A stretch of DNA of 64,000 bases from the NCBI RefSeq assembly GCF_008831285.2, contig NC_045143.1:10735503-10799502 (forward strand), in the 5' to 3' direction. The position numbers and the translations under genes are program-made. Shown here piece by piece: positions 1 to 11,169 of this stretch; position 1 is the first letter of the stretch; each line of letters opens with the position of its first letter. This stretch comes from Nymphaea colorata. Lineage: Eukaryota; Streptophyta; Magnoliopsida; Nymphaeales; Nymphaeaceae. The notes under the pieces were generated by a model. The model saw nothing but the letters and a program-made list of their open reading frames with translations, did not search any database and was not told where the DNA came from.

Positions 1-391
1 CAATGCCTTCTTCCTTTAGAAATCACGCTAATGGTCCCTCCCCTTGTCCCATCTCAGTAAACCTACCATAATATTCACCACTTCTATCTGATCTGACTAT
101 CTTGATTACTTCACCAGTTTGTTTCTCTACTTATTTCTTATAGTCCTTGAAAACTTAACACACATCGGATTTTTCAAAGATTAAGTAGAGATATAAATAC
201 CGAGAATAGTCATGTATAAAGGTGACAAAATACTTTTCGCCTGTGTAACAAGGAAGGAAATGTCCATAAACATCTGTGTGAACAATTACTAATCTTTCAG
301 TACATCGCTCGACACCTTCTTTATATATATTAGTTTGCTTTGCTTTTATGGGTAAATCCCAACATAGGCGGCAAGCAAGAAATGCCAGCAA
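1..391 (-). pseudogene. Ty1/copia integrase remnant
   Basis: Reading the minus strand gives a degraded copia integrase. The piece at 155-391 contains the stretches IKAKQTN, ERLVIVHTDVYGHF and GEKYFVTFIHDYSRYLYLYL, which match the start of the copia integrase core (usual form HTDICGPF...YFITFIDDYSRYGYLYL). Another frame over positions 1-154 continues with a segment like VRSDRSGEYYGRF, the usual SDxGGEY region. The shift between frames and the stop near 130 show it is dead. It is cut by the left edge, so the rest of the element is unseen. No LTR is visible here. Confidence 0.8.
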
Positions 392-399
392 ATTGAGTG

Positions 400-880
400 C
401 AATTTATGCTTCCCTCCTCTACCAGCACTGCAGCAACAACAATAAATAAATAAACATATATATCTATAGGAATGCATTCAAATATCCCGTAACAAAAACA
501 GACCAATAATGAGTCAAGAACCCATTAGAATACTCATCAAACTAACAATACATTTGACTAACCTCTTCTCCAACCAAAAAATTAATAAAAGCAAACATGA
601 GAAAATATGCAGCTAATTAGAATGGTAGAAGGACATGACCTGTTTCTCGAGCTCCCTATCTCTAGCTTCTACTTCTTGGCATCTTTGTTCTGCAAGCCCA
701 AGATTATCACAAGAAAGTTGTCATACCATCATATACAATGTGCATGTACGCGTGAATGCAATTATTCTCCACTATGAAGCATAAAGTAGACCCTGAAGAC
801 AAGGAGGTTCTCTTCCTAGAGCATATCAAGCTGCAAATTAAACTAAGAATGAAAACCTAGGTTGAAACCTAGATAAAAGC
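400..880. other. No supported gene; one exon-like coiled-coil scrap
   Basis: Mostly AT-rich DNA. On the minus strand near 647-712 a short open stretch reads EQRCQEVEARDRELEKQ, flanked by a plausible acceptor (ttgcag) and a donor (gtcatg). It looks like one helical exon, but no partner exons were found, so it is not called as a gene. Confidence 0.3.
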
Positions 881-1600
881 AATGTTATCACTGGCGTATC
901 GTATCATGTATCGGTCGAGCCGACCATGATAAATATAGCGTAACGTATCGTAGAATTGATTTTTTAATTTAAAAAACTAAAAAATTAGTAAAAATAATGA
1001 AAAATCAATAAGATAGCCAAAAATCAGAAAAATTAAGAAAAATATATTTCATATAGAAAAGCTCATCAGACATATAAAAAAAAATCAATGATTCATCATT
1101 TACCATTTATATACCATAGGCATATATATCAACAACAAATTCAAAAATTAAAAGTATGACTAAGAGATTCAAAATAACGTATTAAAAAACATCCATGATC
1201 CATCACACATGCTAGTTTAGAGCCTTTAGACTTTAGAGTGTTGTGGAGTTTAGTAAACTACATAACGAGTTCATCAAATTGATGGTTTCTTCCTCAAATC
1301 AGAGATTTTTTGGGGAAACCAGCAAAATTTCCCCATCTCACTGCCTTTAGAGAAGTTTAAAGAAAGGAAGAGAGGGTCTTAGTTTAAAAGGATGATGCAA
1401 AAAGGGACCCGAGGCCCCTTTTTTAAAATTTAACCACTATTATAAGGTGTATCGTGTGTCGAGCCCAAATCATACGATACACTGGCATATCGCGCATCAA
1501 GCTGTATAGTCTGGGTTTTCTTCACCCAGATGAGCTTTATTGTACAATATAGGTCTGTATCGTATAATACGGATAGCACTGGATAAAAGGATGAAAAACT
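880..1600. repeat. Possible non-autonomous element with GTATCG-rich ends
   Basis: Both ends carry clusters of GTATCG/CGATAC motifs. The left end (about 893-955) has gcgtatcgtatcatgtatcg. The right end (about 1440-1580) has many atcgtgtgtcg, cgatacac and gtatcgtataata motifs in the opposite sense. The middle is AT-rich and non-coding. The arrangement suggests a degenerate terminal-inverted-repeat element, but the exact ends and target-site duplication could not be fixed. Confidence 0.35.
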
Positions 1601-1666
1601 GTGACACTGGACTGAACATTTCAACTATGACAGCAGTTGTAACAAAGCCAGCATTTGGCGCAAATA

Positions 1667-1754
1667 TGGTAAAATGCTAACTCTTAACAAATGCAGGAGC
1701 AGCTTCATTGAATTGGTAAAATGCTAACTCTTAACAAATGCAGGAGCAGCTTCA
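1667..1754. repeat. 47-bp tandem duplication
   Basis: About 41 bp containing aaaatgctaactcttaacaa and aggagcagcttca occurs at 1667-1707 and again at 1714-1754, an offset of 47 bp with near-perfect identity. It is non-coding. Confidence 0.85.
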
Positions 1755-1980
1755 GTGAGCTGCTAGATCTTGACAATGATAAGAATGGCAGTACTGTTGG
1801 TAAGTATAAGAATGATTCAATTGCTTCAGTCATGGTGCAGAATCAAATAATGTTAATGATAATAATAGGAATGCTTCAGCCACACTGCAGTAATCATGCA
1901 CCAATCATCTAATAACCTGATTACAGCTACTTGCTTACAACTTCAGTTACACATCTTCCATCTTTAGAAGTGTTTTGATC

Positions 1981-2450
1981 TACTTCTATTAGATTGTGTT
2001 ATCTTTGTGTTTCTAATTCTGGTTATAAATAATTAGGTCATGGACAGACAGAGTTCATTCAAGCAACATTCTTTATTCCACTATTTAAATTCGTTCAAGT
2101 CTATCTATTAAGCACAGATTGAAGTAAATTTCCAACAGCATCAATCAGTTCTTGTAGAATAAATTGCAAAGCATTTCAGTAACATGAGCAGCAATCAGCT
2201 CTTAAATCAAGTATCCCACCTACTTCTATTAGATTGTGTTATCTTTGTATTTCTGATTCTAGTTATAAATAGTCAGGTCATGTAGACACCAAAGTTCATA
2301 AAAGCAACATTCTTGATTCTAGTACTGAAATTCGCTAAGATCCATCTGTTGAGCACAGATTGAAGTAAATTTATGGCGAGCAGCAACCAGTTCCTTGTAC
2401 AACACATTGCAAAGCATTTTAGTAACATGGGCAACAACCAATTTTTTATT
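1981..2450. repeat. About 240-bp diverged tandem duplication
   Basis: Two copies begin at 1981 and 2221 with tacttctattagattgtgtt and run in parallel for about 225-240 bp. They share ttataaat, aggtcatg, agcaacattctt, gcacagattgaagtaaattt, cattgcaaagcatttyagta and agcarcaa blocks. Substitutions and small indels between them show an old duplication. Neither copy has a sustained reading frame. Confidence 0.85.
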
Positions 2451-2739
2451 CAAGGATCTGACATGCAAAACCAGTAAAATCAGTTCATGAATTAAATCTT
2501 CAAAAACAGTTCATCCATCCTATACACGCATTTATATACAACAAAGCCTAAAATCTCCGTATGTTTGAAGAACTAAGAATTTCAGCCAAAGTAACTACTA
2601 AAAAATGGCATCAGAGCATAAATATAACATCCAGTGTGCATCATTCTGATGCCAATATATAGCCCTTTTCAGTTGAGATTGAACTTCATGATTAGAAATC
2701 TAATTTAATAAAGTCAAATCATGTTAATGCATTGACATA

Positions 2740-2958
2740 TCAAAACCCAAAACAGACACCAAAACAGCCATTTAACTCTTTCTCTGTATCTACGGGTATA
2801 TGTTGCAAGTGAGGATCGATGGGCTTTATAAACACATGAAGGAGATATGTTGTACTCTTGATGCATTGAACGCCTTCTTCATTAGCTGCAACAGGCAGGC
2901 ACAGATCTTTTGTCTCCTCTTGCCTTGCCACTACCTGCAATAATGAATCCTGAAATAG
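2740..2958 (-). CDS. Candidate terminal exon, unknown product
   Basis: On the minus strand a good acceptor (cattattgcag at about 2959-2969) precedes an open frame reading VVARQEETKDLCLPVAANEE at its start. It continues through IKSTTYLLHVFIKPIDPHLQ and ends CFGVCFGF with a stop at 2740. The amino-acid composition looks protein-like rather than random. I do not recognise the family. No upstream exon was found in the next few kilobases, so it may be a pseudogene fragment or a chance frame. Confidence 0.25.
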   Translation of the reverse strand, partial: LFQDSLLQVVARQEETKDLCLPVAANEEGVQCIKSTTYLLHVFIKPIDPHLQHIPVDTEKELNGCFGVCFGF

Positions 2959-2999
2959 TAGAGAGAAGAACCAAAAGATTCCATTTTCTTGTTGCTCCA

Positions 3000-4420
3000 A
3001 GCATGCAATAGAAATTTATGGACTGTGTATTTTTTTAACTAAAGCTTATCGACTGTGTATTTTTAACTAAATCATTGTACACCCTTGAAAATCACTAGTC
3101 AATTCCTTGTACATAGGTTTTTCCTGTTACTAGAACCCCTACGACCTGCACAAGCAAGCAGGTTTTTCTCATAACCTGGAACAGGGGCTCACCTGGCATC
3201 AATTGGTGGTACATACGATTGAACATATAAACAATTGTAATTGCCCAAAGCAATTAAAATGACCTACAAATGTACCACGCTTGCAAAAAAAAAAAAAAAA
3301 AGCAAATATTGCATATGCAAGCAAAAAATTCTGAAGCACTGATTTGCTTGAACACTATCTCATTACGTGTAGCCCACCATCTTTCCCTTTCCCCCGCCTT
3401 CTCGTATACCGTTTCTTTTTCTTTTTTTCGTATTATCTCGCTTTTTCGGGATTCCAATTTCGAGGGTAAGTGGGCGTCTAAGCATTCTACAGTTTATTTT
3501 CATAGAGATCAAATTAGAAAGTGATAAACTTTTGGAAATCAATGCTTCTTTGGTGTCCCCAAGAAAAGAAAGAACTTACATGTTCCATGATGATTGCTTT
3601 GGATTCTAATGTCATGGTGCCTTAATTGGACTGAACGACATGTTTCTTGCAATGTAAGCTATTTTTGGCTTTGAATGACCATGTGCTGGTAAGTGACGAA
3701 TTGTTGACTCTAACAATTTGTCTTCAACCAAGCTTCCTCCTCATTAAAGTAATGGAGAATTAGAACTGAAGCTTACGGGAAAATATTACATATCCCTTCT
3801 TCCCCAAACCAGGCCTGCAAAATGTGAAAAGACAAGAAACAACGGTCAGGAAGGAAAATGTCTATTTGCTGTAAGATATCGAGGCCCTCACAAAACCAAA
3901 GGTTGGTAAAATAAAAGAGCAGCGAAGGCCTGGACGTTGAAATACACTTCCATCACTCTTTTCAAACCCTTCAAACAATCAGCAGTTCTTAAGTATATGT
4001 GAATCTCTAGAACTTGATTAAATACAGTAAACTCTTGGGACAGTTCCTCAAGCCTCAACCTACGTACTGTTTTTGGAGCATTCAATTAGGAGAGCCCCAT
4101 CCCGTGCAACGGCTGGGGTAAGGGCTGGTATACGGCCAGACTCCATTTCGATCTCCCGTAGCATGTGCTCCAAAAATGAAGGCACTAATATCCAAACAAC
4201 CTTGTGTGCTCCAAAAATGAAGGCACTAATATCCAAACAGTGACTAGCAGGGCACCACCCCAAGACACCATAAAGCAGCTTTGAACCCTGAAGAATAAAG
4301 GTAAGGAGGAGGTGGGATGGAGGCTTCCAACTTCACTTGGATGGAAAAAAGAGTGCAGCACTAATAAATAACTTCTTTGTACAAATATTGGAAAGTATTT
4401 TAAATGGTTAGGAGGTTTTA
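3000..4420. other. No gene seen; A-tract and a 41-bp tandem duplication
   Basis: The stretch contains a 17-base A-tract near 3285-3301 and short unconvincing frames. A 41-bp tandem duplication lies at 4164-4245: gctccaaaaatgaaggcact followed by aatatccaaaca occurs twice, offset 41 bp. Nothing else could be identified. Confidence 0.6.
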
Positions 4421-4480
4421 CTGTAGCTTAGTTGATTGAGCAGAAATTTGGACCTCTTAAGAATCAAACTACCAGATGGT
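4421..4480 (+). repeat. Possible tRNA-derived SINE head
   Basis: The segment tagcttagttgattgagcag resembles a tRNA D-arm (Pol III A-box). About 30 bp later gaatcaaact resembles a B-box. The spacing suits a tRNA-derived SINE promoter. No intact tRNA cloverleaf could be drawn, so it is not called a tRNA gene. Confidence 0.3.
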
Positions 4481-4742
4481 TATATATGGAGATGTTGATG
4501 AGAAGTTGATGTTGGTAGGTTTCCCTGTGTGAGAAGAAAAAGAAGGCCGAAACAATCATCAAAGTTACACAATCATGAAGCAATTACGTAAGTTACAATA
4601 TAATCAGAGCGATTATGACAAAGAAAGGCTGAAAGATTACGTTGAAAGCCAAATATATAAAAAAAGAGGTGATATACGATGATAAAGCAATTACACAAAT
4701 ATATCTGTAGAATCACGAAGGGATACCAGATCAATTTGCTAC

Positions 4743-4960
4743 CTAAGTCGCACAGGTGCTTTAAAAATGCACCCAGCATCCACGTTGATGCAACGCAGGT
4801 GCGGCTCCGACACGCACCCAAGCTGCGTCCATTTTTTCAGTTTTTTTTATATTTTTTCTCTCCCTTTCTTCCCTTTTACCTCTCTTTCTTCTTATTTACT
4901 TCCTATTTTTCTTTCTCTCCCAACAAAAGGACCCTGCCATCCTTTTTAAGGGACGGTCAG
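4743..4960 (+). mobile_element. hAT-like MITE, 5' part (same family as 57459-57801)
   Basis: It starts ctaagtcgcacaggtgc and proceeds through gcatccacgttga and caggtgcggctccg into a long pyrimidine tract. The same order of blocks is seen in the complete element at 57459-57801 (ccaagtctcacgggttcc, gcatccacattga, caggtgccg, pyrimidine tract). The 3' terminal repeat is missing, so this copy is truncated. Confidence 0.6.
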
Positions 4961-5027
4961 TCTGTTGTCTTGTAAAAACGGATGACCACACACATGATTA
5001 AACATGAAACATGGTATTCAAGTGAGG

Positions 5028-5331
5028 GATGTCAATGAATCGAATTTGAACTGAACGTGCTTTTTGTTATATTCACTTGTTGGGATGTTCACATATTCAT
5101 ATTTGAATTTGGATTCAAATGCAAATAACAAAAAAATAGATTTGAATTTGGATTCAGATATGGATAAAGAAAAATCTATAGCATGTGTATCTGAATCTGA
5201 ATTAACAATCCAAATTTGAATAGATACCAATTTTTATATCCACATTCAAATTTGAATCCAAATTTTAAATCAGATCCAAACAACACATTTCCATATGTTA
5301 AGATACAGTTTTCAATGTCCGAAAATTGGAC

Positions 5332-5366
<35 letters not shown>

Positions 5367-5500
5367 CTCAATCTAATTTGAATCTGGATCTGTTTAGGTG
5401 TTATTTCTTAAATATGAATCTAATCCAATTTCCATAGCTGATTTTTTTCACATCAACTATTCATATATTTGATCTAAATTAGATTTATTGCCTTCCTTAT
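5028..5500. mobile_element. MITE of the GGGATGTCAAC family, copy A
   Basis: The left end reads gggatgtcaatgaatcg. The body is rich in gaatttggattc, aaatctgaatc and similar motifs shared with copies at 29944-30387, 32401-32770 and 54111-54486. A (TA)n tract lies at about 5335-5365. The right end is poorly preserved. Confidence 0.55.
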
Positions 5501-5718
5501 TGGGAGTGTTATATTCTATCTAGGCCATGGACGTGTAGAAACAAGTTATCAATAAATAAATATTTAAAAATATATATATACACAATTTTTTGTGTTTGGG
5601 TTTTTATTAAAATAATGTGCCTCTAGAGTTAAGTACTTTTATTATATCATTTGTCACCTATCCATAACATTTCATATTTTATTCTCAAAGTTACATTTAT
5701 TAGTTATTTAATTTATCA

Positions 5719-7640
5719 CACTACATAAAAAATGGTTTCACCGATGCGTGGAAAATATAACGTCAAAAATGGTTTCACCGATGCGTGGAAAATATAACGT
5801 CAGTGAAAATTGAGTTTTACCAATGTATGGAGCTAAATGTCAGTAAGTATAAATTTTCACTGACATTTAGAGGAAGAGGTCCATTAAAAACAGCCTCTAC
5901 CGATGCGTCGCATGGAGCTATTGTGACGTTGAAGTTGAATCTTTACCGATGTCCAAAGCCAGACATCGCTAAAAGTAAAAAAAAAAAAGACCGTCTAGTT
6001 TTACCAATGAGTTACGGTTTTTGTGTCGATAAAACTTTTCAATGTTGAAGTTTACTGACGTCCAGCTGAGTGCATCGGTAAAAAGTACATGTATTGATCT
6101 AGTTTTTACTGATGTGTGACTTTCTCCACGTTGTTGAAACGTATCTCCATTGCAACATTACGGACACGAGCATCACGTCTCGGTAAAACTCTACTTTGAT
6201 TGATGTGTTGACTATAAACATTGCTAATATTTTTTTCACCGACAGGACTCGGACGTCGGTAATGTTCACCATAGTAACATTACCGATGTTTTTAAGTGGT
6301 GTTTTTACCGACGTGTTTCACACGTTAGTAAAAGTTTTCCCAACTTATTACCTCCGCCCGAACTCTTTTTTTTTTCTTCTTCTTGTCTCTTTTCTTTTCT
6401 CTTCCTTCTTCCTCCCACCGGCGATTTTCCAGCGAGCTCTTCTTCTTCATCGTGTTTTTGGACTGCTTGAAACTTGAAAAGGTTGGTTCCTCAATCTCCT
6501 CACTCATTTTTTTTAATTCTATATGATTTGAAGTTAAAACATGATTGTAAGGTGTATATCTGATTTTTTTTGTGAGATCTCGCCATTTTCCAATAGTATT
6601 AAGTCATGAAACTTTGTAAAAATGTTTGTTAACCTTAGTGCCTTCAATTTGATATATGAATTGTATAGAATCTCCAAACAATCACAAAACCCTCAATTAT
6701 GGATGGATTTTGGCATCAAATTTGGACCATGTCTAATTCAAGTGCATATATACTTATTTGTAGAATATTAGTTTGATTGGTTGTCATTTGAATTGTTTTA
6801 TTGAATGTTTCCAGTCCCTAGCCTTCATAGCCACCCACCAAGTGTTTAATGAATTGTTTGAACAAGTGAAAAGTTATATTTTTCTTGAACCGCTTAGATT
6901 CTAGCATCACTTAGGAATTATGTAGCATATACATAGCCGTATGATGCAATGAATCTTTTTTTAATGATATTTGAGTTAGGGATAAGATTATATTTATATT
7001 GCATATATGTTAAAGACGTTGTTCGAAAGATGGAGGATGATCTAAATAAAATGTTTAGTTATTTGTTTGAAAGATTGCATGACGAGCTATGTGACGAGTA
7101 TTCATTTGCATGAATAAAAAACAAAATGGTTGAAATTTAGTATTAACAATATGGGGAGTTGATTATATTGAAGTTGGTTGCACAAGCTTATTAAAAGATA
7201 CATAATCGAACTTGGATTACGAAAGGAATAGATAATTTGGAATATGCAACTGGTGTAACACAATTTTTGCACTATGCTATCGCACATAATACGATGATGA
7301 ATGGAAGAATGAAATGTCCTTGTGTAAGATGCAATAATGTGCTCACTCATGCTACTAAAGTTGTTCATCATATGTAATGGTTTTGCACAAACATATCTTT
7401 GTTAGGAATACCATGGAAAAAGAAGAAGTTCACATGACTGTACATCAAAAACATTTGTAGAAAACATTCAAAGGTTGTTATCAGACTTGTTCCATATACA
7501 ACCAGATGTATCATCTTCTCAAATGACAAACAATACAGAAGATGGTCAACGATTATTATGAAAGATTGATTAAAATCATTACCGATGCATGTCTTTGTTG
7601 CACTGACATTTTTTGGCCATCGGTAATGCTTAAATCTTTT
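5719..7640 (+). mobile_element. CACTA (En/Spm) transposon remnant
   Basis: A CACTA terminus at 5719-5723 (cactacataaaaaatgg) is followed by many subterminal copies of accgatg, ttaccgacg and tcggtaa up to about 6340, the normal anatomy of plant CACTA elements. A 38-bp tandem repeat (tggtttcaccgatgcgtgga...) lies at about 5728-5803. At 7200-7440 a degraded frame reads GVTQFLHYAIAHNTMMN then MKCPCVRCNNVLTHATKVVH, matching the transposase-associated zinc domain that starts CACTA transposases. Another subterminal cluster follows at 7580-7630 (accgatgcatg, catcggtaatg). No TAGTG end was found, so the element is truncated or rearranged. Confidence 0.75.
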
Positions 7641-7649
7641 GTAATGTCA

Positions 7650-10600
7650 AACCATTATTCAAGTAAAAGGTAAGACTGCAAATGGTTTTGGCGATAGTGG
7701 GCATTGATGAGAGAGAAGCTCTTATTAGGGCTTGGTTTGGAGAAGGCGTTATCAAGTGGGGAACCCTCAGCCATCACTGTGGGGATGGAGGTGACGATGG
7801 ATCTTGATGATTGAGGAGCTTCCAAAGTTGGGGATGCTAGATAGTGATATAGAGATAGAGCATGGATTCTTTGATTGCTCCTTGTGGCGCAACATGAAGG
7901 AAAGATCACATAGAAAGAGGAAACAATGAGGATCTTAATCGCAGTGGTCGAGTATATGCATTGGGTGTGCAGGCCAATCCCTACAATGGTGGTTTTAAAG
8001 GTTGGCTAGGGTTGTCATTGGTGGATGTAAGTCAGAGATTGAAGGATGCATAGAGGCTCGTGTTGAGAAGGATGGAAATCGACCAAGGTGGTGATCCCTA
8101 TTAAAGCATATCAGAATGTGGAGAAACACTTTTGATTTACAGCAGTGGTGGGATTCTATGAAAGCAAATCAAATATTGGCATGGATTACCAGTTTATTTT
8201 TCAATCCTTATGAAAGCTTTGGACAAATGTTGGTTGCTCAAAATTTTCAATTATAGGAAATGTAAGATTTCTAATGAGGGTAGGCTCGAAGGAGAAACTA
8301 TTAGAGGTCTTCAAGTATAGAAAGTGGGTGGTTAGATAATGATTTCTTAGAGCCAATTGATAAAAGTCATGGACTGATCTATGTATAGATGATGAAGAGT
8401 TAGATAAGGATAGTGCAACAGGTCCAGATGGGTTCCCTAATGATTTCTTCTAAGAGTGTTGGAAGATTGTGAAGACTAACTTGTGGAAGTACTGCAAGGC
8501 TTCTTTGTTAAGGAGAAAATTGTCGAAAGTGCTAATGAAATATGAGTTATCTCATTCCTAAGAAAGACATGCTAAGACAGTGGAAGAGTATGGATCCATT
8601 TCCTTATGCAATTCTATTTATAAGATCATTGTGCACAAGTTGCATGGTGTCATGAGTCAGATCATCCGTTTAAACCAGCTTTCTCAAAAGGGAGACATAT
8701 TCATGACAATATAATGTGGGTTGATGAGGTTGTAACCTCTAAAGAATTCTGGAACAAATGATGATGCTATCTCAAACTCAATATTATGAAAGCTTATGAT
8801 AAAAATTTTTGGGTTTTCTTATGCGACAACATGTTGATCTTGGGGTTTCATCCCAGATGAATTGAAAAAGTTGTGAAGTGTGTAAATTTTTATGAGGTAC
8901 TTGTCAATGATAGGAGAGAAGTTTAAGGGATAAAGAGGATAGCATCAAGAAGACCTTTTATCATCATATCTATTTCTCATAGTAGTGAAAATGTTTGATA
9001 GATGTCCCTTGAAAGAAGCAATGAAAAAAATATTTTCGTCCCCAGGATTAGAAGAGTGAAACAAAGTGGTTGTGTCATGATATTCATAGATGATGTGATT
9101 ATGATGGTTAAAAACTCGAAGAGAATCTTTCTCACGATTGCAGGAATTTGAAAGGTTTGCTGGTATAAAGGTCAATAAGTATAAATATGAGGTGTTTGTT
9201 AGGAATTTCATCGATTGCTCACTAGGGAGTTGCAGAATCTTGTGCAATGGTCTCTTGGGGATCTTTCTTCTGAATATCTTTGTGTGCCTCTATTTATAGG
9301 GAATCTCACTGGAGAGTTATGTCTACTGCTCCTCACTAAGGTTGAAAACCATTTGCCTAGCTGGAAAGCTCGAGTGTTGTCTTATGCAAGTCCCCATTGT
9401 TTAATTCATTATGCTTTAATAACCTTACCTTATAATTGGATGTTGGTCTTTAGATAGCTTAAGGTGGTTACGAAATGAATTGAGCAAACTTGTAAAAAAA
9501 ATTTGTGAAACGAGAAAGGTGGTTGAAGACATATGCACTTCTTAAATGGGAGACTGTCTTCCTATTGAAGAAATGGGAGTTAGAATAAAAATGTTGGAGG
9601 ATATGAACAGTGTTTCTAGCTGGTAGCCGCAGTCGATTATTGACTAGTAAGGTTCATTGAGCTAGTATTTTAAAGATAACTATATGCACATGCACAACCT
9701 TTGGACATTAAAGCCCCCAAACCACTCTTGGGGTTGAAAAAGCCTGTGCCAACATTGGAGTTGGATTCAACATAAAGTTGGAGAGTAAAAAAGCTGATCA
9801 GATCAAATTTTGATCTGATCATTAGCAGGGGCAAGTCCCTTTTCATACAGTTAATGGGCATGACTATGAGATATTTATAATGATTTGAAGAATAACATAA
9901 AAGAGCAGATTTGTGTAGATAATGAGAGGAGTTCTTCTGATATTGTGAGGCAAGTTGAACTGTCTCTCGCTAACATCATTCTAAGTGCTTTGGAAGATTC
10001 ATTGGTGTGGAGTGGTGGTGATAGGGAGAGCTTCAAAGCCAGTGAGATTCTAAAGAAGTGTAGGGCGTAAGGCAATAAAGAGTAGTAGCAAAAGAAGTTG
10101 TAGAATAACCAAATTCTTGCTAAGAGTTGTTGGCATTCTTACATAACATGTGAGGGTAAACTTCATACACTTGACAAACTAAAAAAGTGTGGGATTCGAC
10201 TTGCTAATTGTTGTGTTGTATCGCAGTGTAGAAGAGTCAAAGAGTTGTTGGCATTCTTACATAACATGTGAGGGTAGACGTCATACACTTGACAAACTAA
10301 AAAAGTGTGGGATTCGACTTGCTAATTGTTGTGTTGTATCGCAGTGTAGAAGAGTCAAATGTTCTTATTTTGATTAAATGCAGCTTAACAAAGGAGGTAT
10401 GAAACTATGTTGTTTTTAAGTTTGGTAGGTTCAAGTACCATCAAGGCAAGATTATTTGCGAATTAAGAGATTGTTGCAAGTGAAGATCAAAGGGAATTGG
10501 AGGGACCAATATTGGAGGATGTCCTTTTTGTTTTTCTGCTTAGACCTATGGAGGTTTAAGAATAAAAGTATTCATGATAATGCAGAAGCCTCGGTGATTC

Positions 10601-11160
10601 GAATCAATTGGGATAACTGGATGGGTTCACCTTAGTAAAGTGGCCATCAGACGTGGAGATCAATTTGAGAATATGGATTGAAACTAGGTTGTAAAGATAA
10701 CGTATAAGATGGTAGAAAATTCCTGGTTGATAAACATGGTGAGTGCGAAAATCAGGCCTGGGCCGAAAATTACAGTCATAAGCTATCTTGGTAATGGACA
10801 GCTTGGTTGTGTGTTGATACTTACATAACAAGGCAGGACTCAAGAAGGAAAAATGGATGTTTTGTGGAGAAGAATGTGTTGTCATTTCACCTAGTAGAGA
10901 TTGGATCAGAAGGATTTGCTACTTTTGGAAGGGCAAAGGCTGAATGAAGATTGGAGCAGATGTATTGATCACATTGAGTCCAAAATATCAGTGGACCAGG
11001 TGATGCAATCGTTGAGATGGGCAAGACTTATTATGGATCACTCCCATGAAAATCATGAATACTTTGATGACTTGAGTATGTAATCATCATTGCCTATAGG
11101 CTTTGGGAATCTGCATTGTTTTCTAAAGCTTGGGCCAATCCTTCAGTGCTAATTCCTAAG
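7650..11160 (+). mobile_element. Degenerate L1-type LINE with RNase H domain
   Basis: A plant L1-like element in many broken frames. Recognisable parts in order are: reverse transcriptase motif TGPDGFPNDFF near 8415-8450; SLCNSIYKIIVHKLHGVM near 8600-8650; the catalytic box as FIDD at 9083-9094; the thumb region LTRELQNLV, YLCVPLFIGNLTGELCLLLL and LPSWKARVLSYA at 9215-9390; a zf-RVT-like segment (LDKLKKCGIRLANCCV) at 10160-10230; and an RNase H part (LLLEGQRLNEDWSRCIDHIE) at 10916-10980. Frequent stops show it is inactive. The upstream endonuclease region (7655-8300) is barely recognisable. A 118-bp tandem duplication interrupts the zf-RVT part. Confidence 0.85.
10123..10358 (+). repeat. 118-bp tandem duplication inside the LINE
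   Basis: The segments 10123-10240 and 10241-10358 are nearly identical, both starting agagttgttggcattcttac. Because 118 is not a multiple of three, the duplication also shifts the reading frame of the LINE zf-RVT region. Confidence 0.9.
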
Positions 11161-11169
11161 GTCCTCTTC

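Noticed and set aside
4421-4480. tRNA gene
   Set aside because: A- and B-box-like segments are present, but no acceptor stem or anticodon arm can be paired. A SINE head is the better reading.
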